A stretch of DNA of 64,000 nucleotides from CAZKJL01 sp964553135 (GTDB taxonomy: Bacteria; Patescibacteriota; Gracilibacteria; Peribacterales; Peribacteraceae): contig CAZKJL010000001.1 of assembly GCA_964553135.1 (NCBI GenBank), positions 1-64,000 on the forward strand, written 5' to 3'. The translations under genes and the position numbers were made by a program. Of this stretch, positions 41,754 to 50,211 are shown one piece after another (within the stretch, counting starts at the first letter, position 1; every line of letters begins with the position of its first letter). The notes under the pieces were generated by a model, which was not told the origin of the DNA, ran no database searches, and saw only the letters and a program-made list of their open reading frames with translations.

Positions 41754-43361
41754 ATGCGTACCTTGCTCACCAGCATCGGCATGACGAAGCGCCTCAAGGC
41801 CGCAGTGGCACTGACGGTGCTCCCGGCACTCCTGGCAGCCGCCGTGCACATGGGCGTGCCCACGGTCTACGCCGTACAAACCGCACCCACGACGCACGTC
41901 TACAACGGACGCCTTATGAGCGGCGGCACGGCCGTCACCACCGCGCACTCCATTCGCTTCAGCTACTGGAGAAGTGCCGACCACATAAGTACGGACACGA
42001 CTGCAACGGGCTCCATCAATACCGGAGCCTCCACCTACGTAGGCTGGCAAGAAGTGCACACCGTCACGCCGAACTCCGGCGGTTACTTCACCGTCGTGCT
42101 CGGCAGCATCACTCCTCTGCCGTCGTACCAGGGCATGTCCATCGCCACGATGCTCGGGCTCAACCTGCAGGTGGAAGTGAAGGCCTCCGCCGAAGCGAAC
42201 ACGTCGTATGAACTGCTCGATACCGACAGCACCGACCCTGCCGTGGACCGCTCGGGCATTCTCTCCGTACCGTTCGCCGCGAACGCCGACAGCGTGGATC
42301 AGCGCGAAATCGGCACATCCAGCGGATCCATCGTGATTCTGGGCAGCGGCGGCGTCTTGCCCGTGAGCACGGTGCCAAACGGCACGAACGCCGGTTCGTT
42401 CGCCATCGATGACAACGATACCGAGACGGACACCATCGCACTGGAATTCGGAAGCACGCTTGCCAAGAAATTGACGTACGACAAACTGAACGGACTCTTC
42501 CGCTTCAATGACGACCTGGAAGTGCAGGGTAACCTTACCGTCACGGGTCTCATCAACGGGGTGAACATCACGTCGCTCCAAAGCTCCACGGGTGCACTCA
42601 AGGCATTCTCCGGCGGCGCACTGAACTTGAATGTCTCCGGCGGTTCGTACCGACTGCGAGGCATCGTTACGAATTACGGCGGCGGCACCATCAGTCTCAC
42701 GGCAAGCTCCACGCAGTACGTCTTCTTCGGATCCGGCGGACTCACGAAGTCGCTCGGCGGATTCCCGAGTGACGAGAGCTTCGTGCCGGTCGCGCTGGTC
42801 ACCACGTCCGCGGGCAGCATCACGTCTCTGGAGGATCGCCGTGCACTGCAAAGCGACGACCGCGAACGTGATGTCACGCTCATGATGAATCCGTCGTTCG
42901 AGAAGGCGAGCTACCAAGGTGACGGCGGTGACAACATCGGCCAGCTCTCCGTATCGCACGACAACATCACGCTGAAGAACTTCTACGTGTGGACCTCCAC
43001 CCGTACTTCGATCCAAGACTATGACATCATCCTGCGTCTGCCCGTTCCGGATAACTTCGTGCGCTGGAAGGCAAGCGCAACGACGAACCCCGTCTCACTC
43101 ACGTATCGCAGCACTTCCGGCAATGCCGTGAACAACAAGGCTGACATTCAGATCTACGACACGGCAGGCGTTCCGGTCACCTTGTCCGGTTCGACCGCGA
43201 ACCTCGTGAATACGTCCTGGGCGACGACGGGCATGGAATTGAGCGGCAGTCCGACATGGACGCCCGGAGCGGACATGCTCATCCGCATCAAGGTCTACGC
43301 CAAAGACGGTTACCAGATGCACATCGGCGGCTTGAAGCTGGAATATGTGACTTTGGATTAA
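41754..43361 (+). CDS. Secreted beta-rich surface protein (fibre-like)
   Basis: The 535-residue product has a signal peptide (about residues 12-40, ending near VYA-VQT) and extended beta sequence. A central part has short NDDLEVQGNLTVTGLINGV-type repeats like those of tail-fibre or adhesin shafts. The last 150 residues (YVWTSTRTSIQDYDIILRL onward, through TWTPGADMLIRIKVYAKDG) align with the C-terminus of the next gene. It is translated right behind the HTH protein, and a good terminator follows at 43393. The start is ATG at 41754; the ATG at 41781 is possible. The function is unknown. Confidence 0.75.
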   Translation: MRTLLTSIGMTKRLKAAVALTVLPALLAAAVHMGVPTVYAVQTAPTTHVYNGRLMSGGTAVTTAHSIRFSYWRSADHISTDTTATGSINTGASTYVGWQEVHTVTPNSGGYFTVVLGSITPLPSYQGMSIATMLGLNLQVEVKASAEANTSYELLDTDSTDPAVDRSGILSVPFAANADSVDQREIGTSSGSIVILGSGGVLPVSTVPNGTNAGSFAIDDNDTETDTIALEFGSTLAKKLTYDKLNGLFRFNDDLEVQGNLTVTGLINGVNITSLQSSTGALKAFSGGALNLNVSGGSYRLRGIVTNYGGGTISLTASSTQYVFFGSGGLTKSLGGFPSDESFVPVALVTTSAGSITSLEDRRALQSDDRERDVTLMMNPSFEKASYQGDGGDNIGQLSVSHDNITLKNFYVWTSTRTSIQDYDIILRLPVPDNFVRWKASATTNPVSLTYRSTSGNAVNNKADIQIYDTAGVPVTLSGSTANLVNTSWATTGMELSGSPTWTPGADMLIRIKVYAKDGYQMHIGGLKLEYVTLD

Positions 43362-43392
43362 GAAACATAAGAAGAGTGGGGGAAATCCCATG

Positions 43393-43419
43393 CTGACATT
43401 TTCAATGTCAGTTTTCTTT
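43393..43419 (+). terminator. Intrinsic terminator
   Basis: CTGACATT-TTC-AATGTCAG is a perfect 8-bp stem followed by TTTTCTTT, 30 nt after the surface-protein stop. Confidence 0.8.
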
Positions 43420-43473
43420 CAACACATTGTCTTAAAAAGTCCATGTTCTCTGCATGCGGGGAGATTCGATTTC

Positions 43474-43482
43474 TGGTATAGT
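43474..43482 (+). promoter_or_regulatory. Extended -10 promoter
   Basis: TGGTATAGT; the predicted transcript starts about 22 nt before the ATG at 43512. No clear -35. Confidence 0.55.
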
Positions 43483-43511
43483 AGTATGATTTATTTCATA
43501 CCAATACATAT

Positions 43512-45317
43512 ATGCACACCACCGCAGTCCCGCGGTTCGTGCGTAGACTCGCAAGCGTCGCAGGCACTCTCGTGCTTGTGAACATCTTGTTCCTCGGCTC
43601 CATGCCGGAGACTGTCTATGCCGTCTCCTCGTGGAACCCGACGCTTCTCGTGAATACGGAATCATTCCAGCAAATCGATGCCGGTGACGGGACCACCGAT
43701 ATCGAACTCCGCTTCGGAAGCTCAACGACCGTACTCAAATTCTTGAACGCCGTGCAGAAATTTTTGTTCACGAAGTCCGTGAACGTGCAGGGCGGCATCT
43801 CCGGTTCGTACTTGACCATCGATCAGCAGGCCAACATCTCCGGCTCGCTGGTGGTGAAGGGTTCGACGCAGCTTCGCTCCACGCTCGGTGTGACCGGCAA
43901 CGTGACGACGGACGCAGATCTGACGCTCAACAACGACGCCGGTGCCACCGACGCCGTTCTGACGTTCGGCAACGCATCCGGAAACCAGACGTTCAAATTC
44001 CTGAACACGCTCCAGCTCTTCCAGTTCAGCCGCGGCATCAGCGTTCTCGGTACGATCTCCGGCTCCAAGCTTGCCATCGACGGCAACGCCACGATCTCCG
44101 GCTCGCTCCTCGTACGGAACAACATCGCGGCCAAGGGAACGGTTTCCGGCTCCACGATCAACGGCTTCGGACTGGGCTCCTGCAACGGCACGACTCAGAA
44201 GCTCGTCTTCAACAATGCGACGAACAAATTCGAATGTGCCACGGACCAAAACACCGGCACCGCACCGTGGTCCAACACGGGCTCGCTGCAGAACGCATTC
44301 GACGCTCGCTTCGTGAATCAATCCGGTGACACCATGACCGGTGCGCTGAAAGTACGCGCCAACCTCTCCGGCTCAACGCTGCGCGTGGACGGTGCCGCGG
44401 ACATTCAAGGAGCACTCGCCGCTTCCGGCGCGGTACGCACGGACGGCAACCTCACCATCAATGACGATGCCGACTCGACCGACGCAACATTGACCTTCGG
44501 CAACACCTCGGGCAACCAGACCATGAAATTCTTGAACACGCTCCAGCTCTTCGAATTCAGCAAGGGCATCCGCGTGCTCGGCACCATCTCCGGTTCCGCA
44601 CTCCGCGTCGATCGCAATGCGGTCGTAGGAGGCTCACTCACCGCCACGGGTGCCATCCGCACCAAGGGCAACTTGTCCGGCGCCACACTCACCGTGGACG
44701 GCAACATCACGCTGCACGGAGTGACGTACAGCACGCCTTCCTCACAAGGAGGCTCCAACACCTTCCTCAAAAACGACGGTGCGGGAAACCTGACATGGGG
44801 AACGACCTCCGTGGGGAACGGCTCGGGCGGTATTCTGTCGCTCCATCCGGAATATCCGAACTCCGTGTACTTCAGCTCCGGTGCCACATCCGTGGGCCAG
44901 CTCACGATGTCCGGCGGCACCAGTGCTTTGGACAACAGTTACATTTGGACGTCGTCGCGCTCCACGCTCCAGGACTACTGGATCTCGGTTCGCGTCCGCA
45001 TTCCCGATAACTTCAGCACGTGGGACCCGGTCAAACCCATTGAACTTCGCTACAAGACGGGTACGGCTGACACGGCCGATAACGCGGTGAAGATGCTCAT
45101 CAAGGACACGACCGGCACGTACCGCGCGCTCACGGGCGCCAGCGGACTCGCCAGCACGTCCTTCGCCACGGCCAACATCACGGGGCCCGAAGCCGGGGGC
45201 ACCTGGACACCGAAGGGATACATCACCATCTACCTGAAGCTTGCTGCAAAAAACACGGCGAGCGCCTACGCCGCGGCCGGCTACCTGAACCTGAACTACG
45301 AGACGACCACGCCGTAA
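43512..45317 (+). CDS. Secreted repeat-shaft surface protein
   Basis: The 601-residue product has an N-terminal signal (about 10-38, ending VYA-VSS). Residues about 38-75 (SSWNPTLLVNTESFQQIDAG) are shared with the 1505-residue protein at 51252-55769. The middle is a shaft of short repeats (GTISGSKLAIDGNATISGS and relatives) and longer units with LTFGNASGNQTFKFLNTLQL. The C-terminal 150 residues (YIWTSSRSTLQDYWISVRV onward) match the preceding gene. It combines an N-module from one relative and a C-module from another. A trimeric or beta-helical fibre is plausible but not shown by sequence alone. A terminator follows at 45352. Confidence 0.78.
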   Translation: MHTTAVPRFVRRLASVAGTLVLVNILFLGSMPETVYAVSSWNPTLLVNTESFQQIDAGDGTTDIELRFGSSTTVLKFLNAVQKFLFTKSVNVQGGISGSYLTIDQQANISGSLVVKGSTQLRSTLGVTGNVTTDADLTLNNDAGATDAVLTFGNASGNQTFKFLNTLQLFQFSRGISVLGTISGSKLAIDGNATISGSLLVRNNIAAKGTVSGSTINGFGLGSCNGTTQKLVFNNATNKFECATDQNTGTAPWSNTGSLQNAFDARFVNQSGDTMTGALKVRANLSGSTLRVDGAADIQGALAASGAVRTDGNLTINDDADSTDATLTFGNTSGNQTMKFLNTLQLFEFSKGIRVLGTISGSALRVDRNAVVGGSLTATGAIRTKGNLSGATLTVDGNITLHGVTYSTPSSQGGSNTFLKNDGAGNLTWGTTSVGNGSGGILSLHPEYPNSVYFSSGATSVGQLTMSGGTSALDNSYIWTSSRSTLQDYWISVRVRIPDNFSTWDPVKPIELRYKTGTADTADNAVKMLIKDTTGTYRALTGASGLASTSFATANITGPEAGGTWTPKGYITIYLKLAAKNTASAYAAAGYLNLNYETTTP

Positions 45318-45351
45318 GACACACACATACACACGTCTTCAAACGACAGAA

Positions 45352-45378
45352 AGTCCCTCCGACGTGGAGGGATTTTTT
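45352..45378 (+). terminator. Intrinsic terminator
   Basis: GTCCCTCC and GGAGGGAT pair around GACGT and are followed by TTTTTT. Confidence 0.9.
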
Positions 45379-45431
45379 GTGGAAATGCACAAGTATGAAG
45401 TGGCTTAAACCTTTTCTACAAGCCAAAAAAG

Positions 45432-45440
45432 TGATATAAT
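45432..45440 (+). promoter_or_regulatory. Extended -10 promoter, predicted near-leaderless start
   Basis: TGATATAAT ends 9 nt before the ATG at 45450, so the predicted leader is 2-3 nt. Confidence 0.65.
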
Positions 45441-45449
45441 GATGAGAAA

Positions 45450-46328
45450 ATGTCACACAAAAAACAAACGATCGTCACGGCGTTGTTGTTTGGAGTTCTG
45501 AGCGTGCTCGGGACTCTCACGACCGATGCCGATGCGGCGGGAAGCGCGACGTACACACTCGATGGAGGGGGAATGGAATTCATGCAAGCCGATGGCGCAA
45601 GCGAGACCTATGAAATGCAAGGCAACACGCTCTGGCATGCGGAGAATATGGAGAGCGAGACATTCCAGCTGACCAGTGAAAGCGATGCCGTAGCAAACGG
45701 TGAAACGACGGGCGGCGGATCCGGCGGAGGAAGCACGGGCGGTTCCGGTTCCTCCGGCGGCACGGATGCAGGACGCGCAACGGGCGGAGGGGGAAGACGG
45801 ACGACGTCGCCAAGTACGACCGACGAACCTGGCTCGTTACCCATAGGCCGCACGCGCACACCGATCGGGCGACCCGCCGCACCTGCGGATGCGACGAGTA
45901 TTTCCGGGCCTGAAAGCGGTCATGTCGCGACGATGGACACCGTGGATGAAACGTCACCGACGTCCGCGGTCACAGACGTGAACGCCGTACGAGGGGACAC
46001 GAGCAACCGACCCGGAGTTATGACGGCCGGAATGAACGACGACGCGAGTGAGGGTGGCATCGTGGAAGCGGTACGTTCATCGAACGTCACGAAAGCCGCC
46101 ATTACGACGGCCCAAGCCGCGACCGTCGTGCGCTTGGGATACATCTATCGCTTCGAGAGCTTGTTCGAAGCGCTGCCCGCCTACCGCATCAGCCCCGCCG
46201 CCATCCGCACGATGAGCCTCGCGGTGCGTCCGGGTTCCATCGCCGTCGATTCGCTGCTGTGGCCGTTCGCATGGCTCGGCAAATTCAGACGCAAGAAGCG
46301 CCGAACGAATGAAGAGGCGCAGGACTAA
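45450..46328 (+). CDS. Secreted Gly/Ser/Thr-rich protein of unknown function
   Basis: The 292-residue product has a signal peptide (MSHKKQTIVTALLFGVLSVL, cleavage near ADA-AGS). A low-complexity Gly/Ser linker spans about 88-115, then come Thr/Pro/Ala-rich segments. The C-terminal part has a weakly hydrophobic stretch (SIAVDSLLWPFAWLGKF) and a basic RRKKRR end, which may anchor it in the membrane with a cytoplasmic tail. No family is recognised. An extended -10 lies 9 nt before the start. Its stop overlaps that of the convergent kinase gene by 4 nt. Confidence 0.65.
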   Translation: MSHKKQTIVTALLFGVLSVLGTLTTDADAAGSATYTLDGGGMEFMQADGASETYEMQGNTLWHAENMESETFQLTSESDAVANGETTGGGSGGGSTGGSGSSGGTDAGRATGGGGRRTTSPSTTDEPGSLPIGRTRTPIGRPAAPADATSISGPESGHVATMDTVDETSPTSAVTDVNAVRGDTSNRPGVMTAGMNDDASEGGIVEAVRSSNVTKAAITTAQAATVVRLGYIYRFESLFEALPAYRISPAAIRTMSLAVRPGSIAVDSLLWPFAWLGKFRRKKRRTNEEAQD

Positions 46329-47104
46329 CGCGACTTCTTCTTGGGTACCGTGATGGTAAACGTGGAGCCCTTGCCTTCCGTAGACACAAAGGTGAGCGTG
46401 CCGTTCATGCTTTCCACGAATGATTGTGCGAACGCCAAACCGAGTCCGTTGCCGGTGGCCATGGCCTGCGCACGTCCGCCGCGGAAAAACTTCTCGAAAA
46501 TGCGCGACTTCTCTTTTGCCGGAATGCCGATGCCGGAATCCTTGACCGCAATGCTCACGGCCCTGCCCTTATCGGCAATGTCCACCGAGATGCGTCCGCG
46601 CTCGGGAGTGTATTTCACGGCGTTCACCAGAAGTTCATCGAGAGCGCCATGCAACAGGAGCGGATCGACGTAGACGAGAAGCTGCGCATTTCCCTTCATG
46701 CGCACGGCGATCCGTCTTGCATCGGCCAACGGGCGGATCGTTTCGATGACGCCGCGGACGGCCTTGCCGACGCGAATGGATGACGGTGTGAGCGGATACC
46801 GCGCCTGATCCAACCTGGAATGAGCCAAGAGTCGATCGATGTGCACGAGCGACTCGGCGAGAGCGCTCTGCAGGTTATCGACGGCTTCCTGCTGTGCGAA
46901 CGTCAGTGTGCCGAATTGTTTGGCATGCAAAAAGTCGCCGTATTTTTTGATGGTGGAGAGCGAGGAGCGGGCCTGGTTCGCAATGACCGACAGTTCTTCC
47001 TGCGTTTTTTCGACGCGCTTGGCAAAGCGCCCGTATCTGCTCTCCTCCAAGATCAACAAACCCACGACCGCAACGAGAACGACGATATTGAATATCAGGA
47101 GCAC
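46325..47104 (-). CDS. Histidine-kinase-like protein lacking the phosphoacceptor histidine
   Basis: The 259-residue protein has one N-terminal membrane helix (residues 3-20), a HisKA-like helical hairpin and an intact HATPase domain: N box LLVNAVKYTPERG, G1 DSGIGIPA, F box IFEKFFRGG, G2 GNGLGLAFAQSF. In the H box, SHELRTPLSAI of typical kinases corresponds to ANQARSSLSTI (about residues 42-52), so the phosphorylatable His is Asn. It may act as an ATP-dependent partner or brake of the full kinase encoded two genes upstream. It is the third gene of a three-gene unit, 43 nt after the response regulator. Confidence 0.85.
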   Translation of the reverse strand: MLLIFNIVVLVAVVGLLILEESRYGRFAKRVEKTQEELSVIANQARSSLSTIKKYGDFLHAKQFGTLTFAQQEAVDNLQSALAESLVHIDRLLAHSRLDQARYPLTPSSIRVGKAVRGVIETIRPLADARRIAVRMKGNAQLLVYVDPLLLHGALDELLVNAVKYTPERGRISVDIADKGRAVSIAVKDSGIGIPAKEKSRIFEKFFRGGRAQAMATGNGLGLAFAQSFVESMNGTLTFVSTEGKGSTFTITVPKKKSR

Positions 47105-47147
47105 GGAGTCATCTTACTCCATTCACACCGATGCGGAAACCGCACGA

Positions 47148-47519
47148 TCAGCGGAGCCACTTTTTCACGACGGACCAAATTTGGTCTTCGTCGATATCGC
47201 TTTTGACGTAGTACTCTTTGACACCGAATGCTTCGCATCTCTTGCGAGTGGCGCTGTCGCTGAGATTGGAGAGAATGACGACCGGTACGCGCGACTTGTT
47301 TTCCTTGAGATACGCGAGCACCTCAAAACCGTCGGACCCGGGCAGCAGCAAATCCAGAAGCACCAAGTTCGGCGACTGCTTCTTGAGGAATTCAACGGCA
47401 TTTTTTCCGTCATGGACGACGTCGGCACCGACGTCGTTCGCCTTGATGATCTTGGCCATCATTCCGGCAAGGAACGCGTTGTCTTCGGCGATGAGAACGT
47501 CGGCATGTGCTTTTTTCAT
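47148..47519 (-). CDS. Single-domain response regulator (CheY-like)
   Basis: The 123-residue receiver domain has no output domain. Visible are the acidic pair in LIAEDNAF, the phosphoacceptor Asp in LVLLDLLLPGSDG, the Ser in VVILSNLSD (in the Thr/Ser switch position), and the Lys in YYVKSDID. It therefore relays phosphate or acts by protein contact. Its ATG overlaps the stop of the upstream PAS kinase (ATGA), which fits a cognate pair. Confidence 0.93.
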   Translation of the reverse strand: MKKAHADVLIAEDNAFLAGMMAKIIKANDVGADVVHDGKNAVEFLKKQSPNLVLLDLLLPGSDGFEVLAYLKENKSRVPVVILSNLSDSATRKRCEAFGVKEYYVKSDIDEDQIWSVVKKWLR

Positions 47520-50125
47520 ACGGTGTGCGGAAATGTCAGAACGAAACTGGTCCCGGAGGTTTGATCGGACGTGAACGTCACCGATCCTCCGAGAAGCTTC
47601 ACGAGAGAGTATACCATGTAGAGACCGATGCCCGTACCGGACTCCGTCCCGCGCACCGCATTCGATGCACGGAAGAATTTTTCGGAGATCCGTGATTGTT
47701 CCGATGCCGGGACGCCGATTCCTTCATCGGAAACGACGATCTTGACGCGGGCGTCGCCGGTCTCCGCCGTCACGCGCACCGTGGAGCCTTCGGGGGAATA
47801 TTTGAACGCATTGCTGAGCAAGTTGACCATGATTTCCTTGAACAGCTGTGCGTCGGTCTGCATGCGTAAATTCTTCGGGCAGCTGAACTGAAGATCGATT
47901 TTTTTCTCGGCACGCTTGAGCTCCATCAAATCCGCGATTTCATGAATGAGGCTGTCGACGGAAACGTCTCTGGGCTCGGGCTTGATCTCGTTCGTATCGA
48001 TGTGCGAAATGGTGAGCATGGACTTGATGGTTTCGGCCATATGCACGGACGCCTTGAAGGCCACGTCGGCAAGGAAGCGTTGCGACTCGGAGATGTCGCC
48101 CTTGCGCAAATCGGAGAGCGCCCAACGAATTTCCGTGAGCGGCGTGCGAAGCTGGTGCGAGGCGAGCGATACGAATTCCGTCTTGGCACGATCTTGCTGT
48201 TTGCGAACGGTGATGTCCGTCTGCAAGCCGACGTAGAACTGCACGTCGGACTCGGGCGTGCTGCGAATGGGGAACAACGTGAGCTCGGCGCAGTACTCCG
48301 AACCGTCGGGCCGAACGTTGATGATGTCGTCGGAATAGAACGACGTGCCGTGTGCGATGGCATGACGAAGCGACGCCAAAACCGGCGGCGGCGTTTTATC
48401 GGATTTCACGATGCTCGATTTTTTGCCGATGACGTCGGAGAGCGAATATCCGGACATTTTTTGCCACGCGGGATTCGCGTACACGATGACGGTGTCGGCA
48501 TCGGTGATGAGCACGCCGTCGGTGGACGATTCCACCGCTTGCTTGAACTTCTGCGTATTCTGCACCTCCGACTCCAGCTGCTTTCGACTCGCGACCAATT
48601 CGTCCTGAGCGCGCTTGCGATCGGTGATGTCCTCCGAGATGCCGAGCAAATACTTGGGCTCGCCATGCTCGTCGAGAATGGGAACTTTCTTCGTGTGCAA
48701 AATGCGGAGGCCCTTCTTCCTGTTGCTGTCGAACGGCTCCTCCGGAATATCGACAACTTCTTTCCCGGCAAGCACCGTACGATCTTTCTGCGTGAAGAAA
48801 TCGGCCTGATCTTTGGGGAAGAAGTCATAATCGTTCTTCCCGATGATGTTCTCGAGAGAGGTACCGATGAGTTCCAGACCCGCCTTGTTGAATTTCACGA
48901 ATCGCAGGTCTTTGGCATCTTTCACGAAAATCATATCCGGAATGTTGTCGATGATGGAATCGAGGAACAGCGACGTCCGTTCCAGGTCGGCCGATTTTCC
49001 TTCCAGGGTTTGCAGCAATTGCCCCTGAGAAAAGCGAACTTTCTCGGTCATGATGCGGAAGGCGTCCGCAAGCTCCTGTACCTCATCGCCGGTCTTCACG
49101 AGCGGAATCGGCTTATCGAATCGACCGTCGGCGATCCGTTTGGCAACCGACGTGAGTGAACGAAGCGGCGCGGACAGATATCCGGAAAAGATGACGGCGA
49201 CGAGCGCCGCAAGGAGGACCGCGATGCCGAGAAAAATGATGCTGAGCCTGTAAAACGGCGCGAGCAGCGACAGAATTTCCGCTTTGTCGCGCTTCACCAC
49301 GAAACCCCATTCCACGCCCGGAATGAACTTGGTCACCGCATAGACGTTCTCGCCGCGGTAATCGACGGCATTGAAAAAAGTCTTTTCGATGCCGTTGACC
49401 GCAGGGATCATGGGAGAGGGCGAGGTGACGGGGATCGTTCGTGTGAGCGCGGCACCCGAATCGAACCGAAGCGGCATGAGCATGACGGCACGCCCTTCGG
49501 CATCGCGATAGGCAAGCTCCATTTCTCCGGTGCTGCCGAGTCCCGTGTAGTTCGTGGCGAGTGACGTGAGTTTTTCGGTCTCGATATCGACGAAGAGCGC
49601 ACCGACGTTCTTGCCGTCCAAGGTCAGGGAGCCGACCATGTGAGCGACGATGGAACCCGACTCGTTCGTAAGATCGACAATGCCCTTCGTGAACGAGGCG
49701 GATCCCGCGGCCTGCGCGTGACTCCGTTCATGCGCCTTGGCATGCTTGAGGGCTCCCGCGGAGCCGATGAGCGTCGCGTTGTCGGGCGTGAAAACGGCCA
49801 CTCCTCGCACATGAGGAAGAATGGCAATGATTTCCTGAAGCGTCTTCGTCATCTGAGCCTGTCCGGCGGCGACGGAACCCGATTGAAACAGAACCGCGGC
49901 ATTCGCAAGCAATCGCTTGGATTCGATCAATTGAAGCTCATCGTTCGCGGTCTGGATAAAATCAACGATGCGTTGCTGCTGAATGGACGCCACCGATTCC
50001 AGCTGCTCCACCACGCGCTCGTCCAAATTGCGAGTGGCACTGGTGAACAAAAAATGCGTGAAGACGTACATCGGCACGATGCCGACGGCCAGCAGAAGGA
50101 GGAGAAGCTTTGTCTGAAGTCTCAT
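47516..50125 (-). CDS. Membrane sensor histidine kinase with dCache-like, HAMP and PAS domains
   Basis: The 869-residue kinase has an N-terminal membrane helix (residues 5-27), an extracellular sensor (about 28-285, with a VRGVAVFTPDNATLIGSAG Cache-like strand), a second helix (about 286-312), and a HAMP linker (SLTSVAKRIADGRFDKPI). Two PAS domains follow (near DSIIDNIPDMIFVKD and SSTDGVLITDADTVIVYANP), then HisKA with the His in LASHQLRTPLTEI and an HATPase (NAFKYSPEG, DEGIGVPAS, GTGIGLYMVYS). The start is ATG 50125: the more upstream ATG at 50155 lies inside the -10 of an extended TGGTATAAT promoter. The downstream receiver gene overlaps its stop. Confidence 0.93.
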   Translation of the reverse strand: MRLQTKLLLLLLAVGIVPMYVFTHFLFTSATRNLDERVVEQLESVASIQQQRIVDFIQTANDELQLIESKRLLANAAVLFQSGSVAAGQAQMTKTLQEIIAILPHVRGVAVFTPDNATLIGSAGALKHAKAHERSHAQAAGSASFTKGIVDLTNESGSIVAHMVGSLTLDGKNVGALFVDIETEKLTSLATNYTGLGSTGEMELAYRDAEGRAVMLMPLRFDSGAALTRTIPVTSPSPMIPAVNGIEKTFFNAVDYRGENVYAVTKFIPGVEWGFVVKRDKAEILSLLAPFYRLSIIFLGIAVLLAALVAVIFSGYLSAPLRSLTSVAKRIADGRFDKPIPLVKTGDEVQELADAFRIMTEKVRFSQGQLLQTLEGKSADLERTSLFLDSIIDNIPDMIFVKDAKDLRFVKFNKAGLELIGTSLENIIGKNDYDFFPKDQADFFTQKDRTVLAGKEVVDIPEEPFDSNRKKGLRILHTKKVPILDEHGEPKYLLGISEDITDRKRAQDELVASRKQLESEVQNTQKFKQAVESSTDGVLITDADTVIVYANPAWQKMSGYSLSDVIGKKSSIVKSDKTPPPVLASLRHAIAHGTSFYSDDIINVRPDGSEYCAELTLFPIRSTPESDVQFYVGLQTDITVRKQQDRAKTEFVSLASHQLRTPLTEIRWALSDLRKGDISESQRFLADVAFKASVHMAETIKSMLTISHIDTNEIKPEPRDVSVDSLIHEIADLMELKRAEKKIDLQFSCPKNLRMQTDAQLFKEIMVNLLSNAFKYSPEGSTVRVTAETGDARVKIVVSDEGIGVPASEQSRISEKFFRASNAVRGTESGTGIGLYMVYSLVKLLGGSVTFTSDQTSGTSFVLTFPHTV

Positions 50126-50153
50126 CGGAAAATCTGTGGAAAATCTTCTCTCC

Positions 50154-50162
50154 ATTATACCA
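50154..50162 (-). promoter_or_regulatory. Extended -10 promoter of the two-component operon
   Basis: The minus strand reads TGGTATAAT; the leader to the ATG at 50125 is about 22 nt. Its position excludes the upstream ATG at 50155, which forms part of the hexamer. Confidence 0.75.
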
Positions 50163-50211
50163 CAAAAAACCGCTTTTACCCATGTTTCATGCCACCGTAC
50201 AACCGATTCGT

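Noticed and set aside
50126..50155. Upstream ATG for the PAS kinase
   Set aside because: The ATG forms part of the TATAAT -10 hexamer, so it cannot be in the transcript from that promoter.
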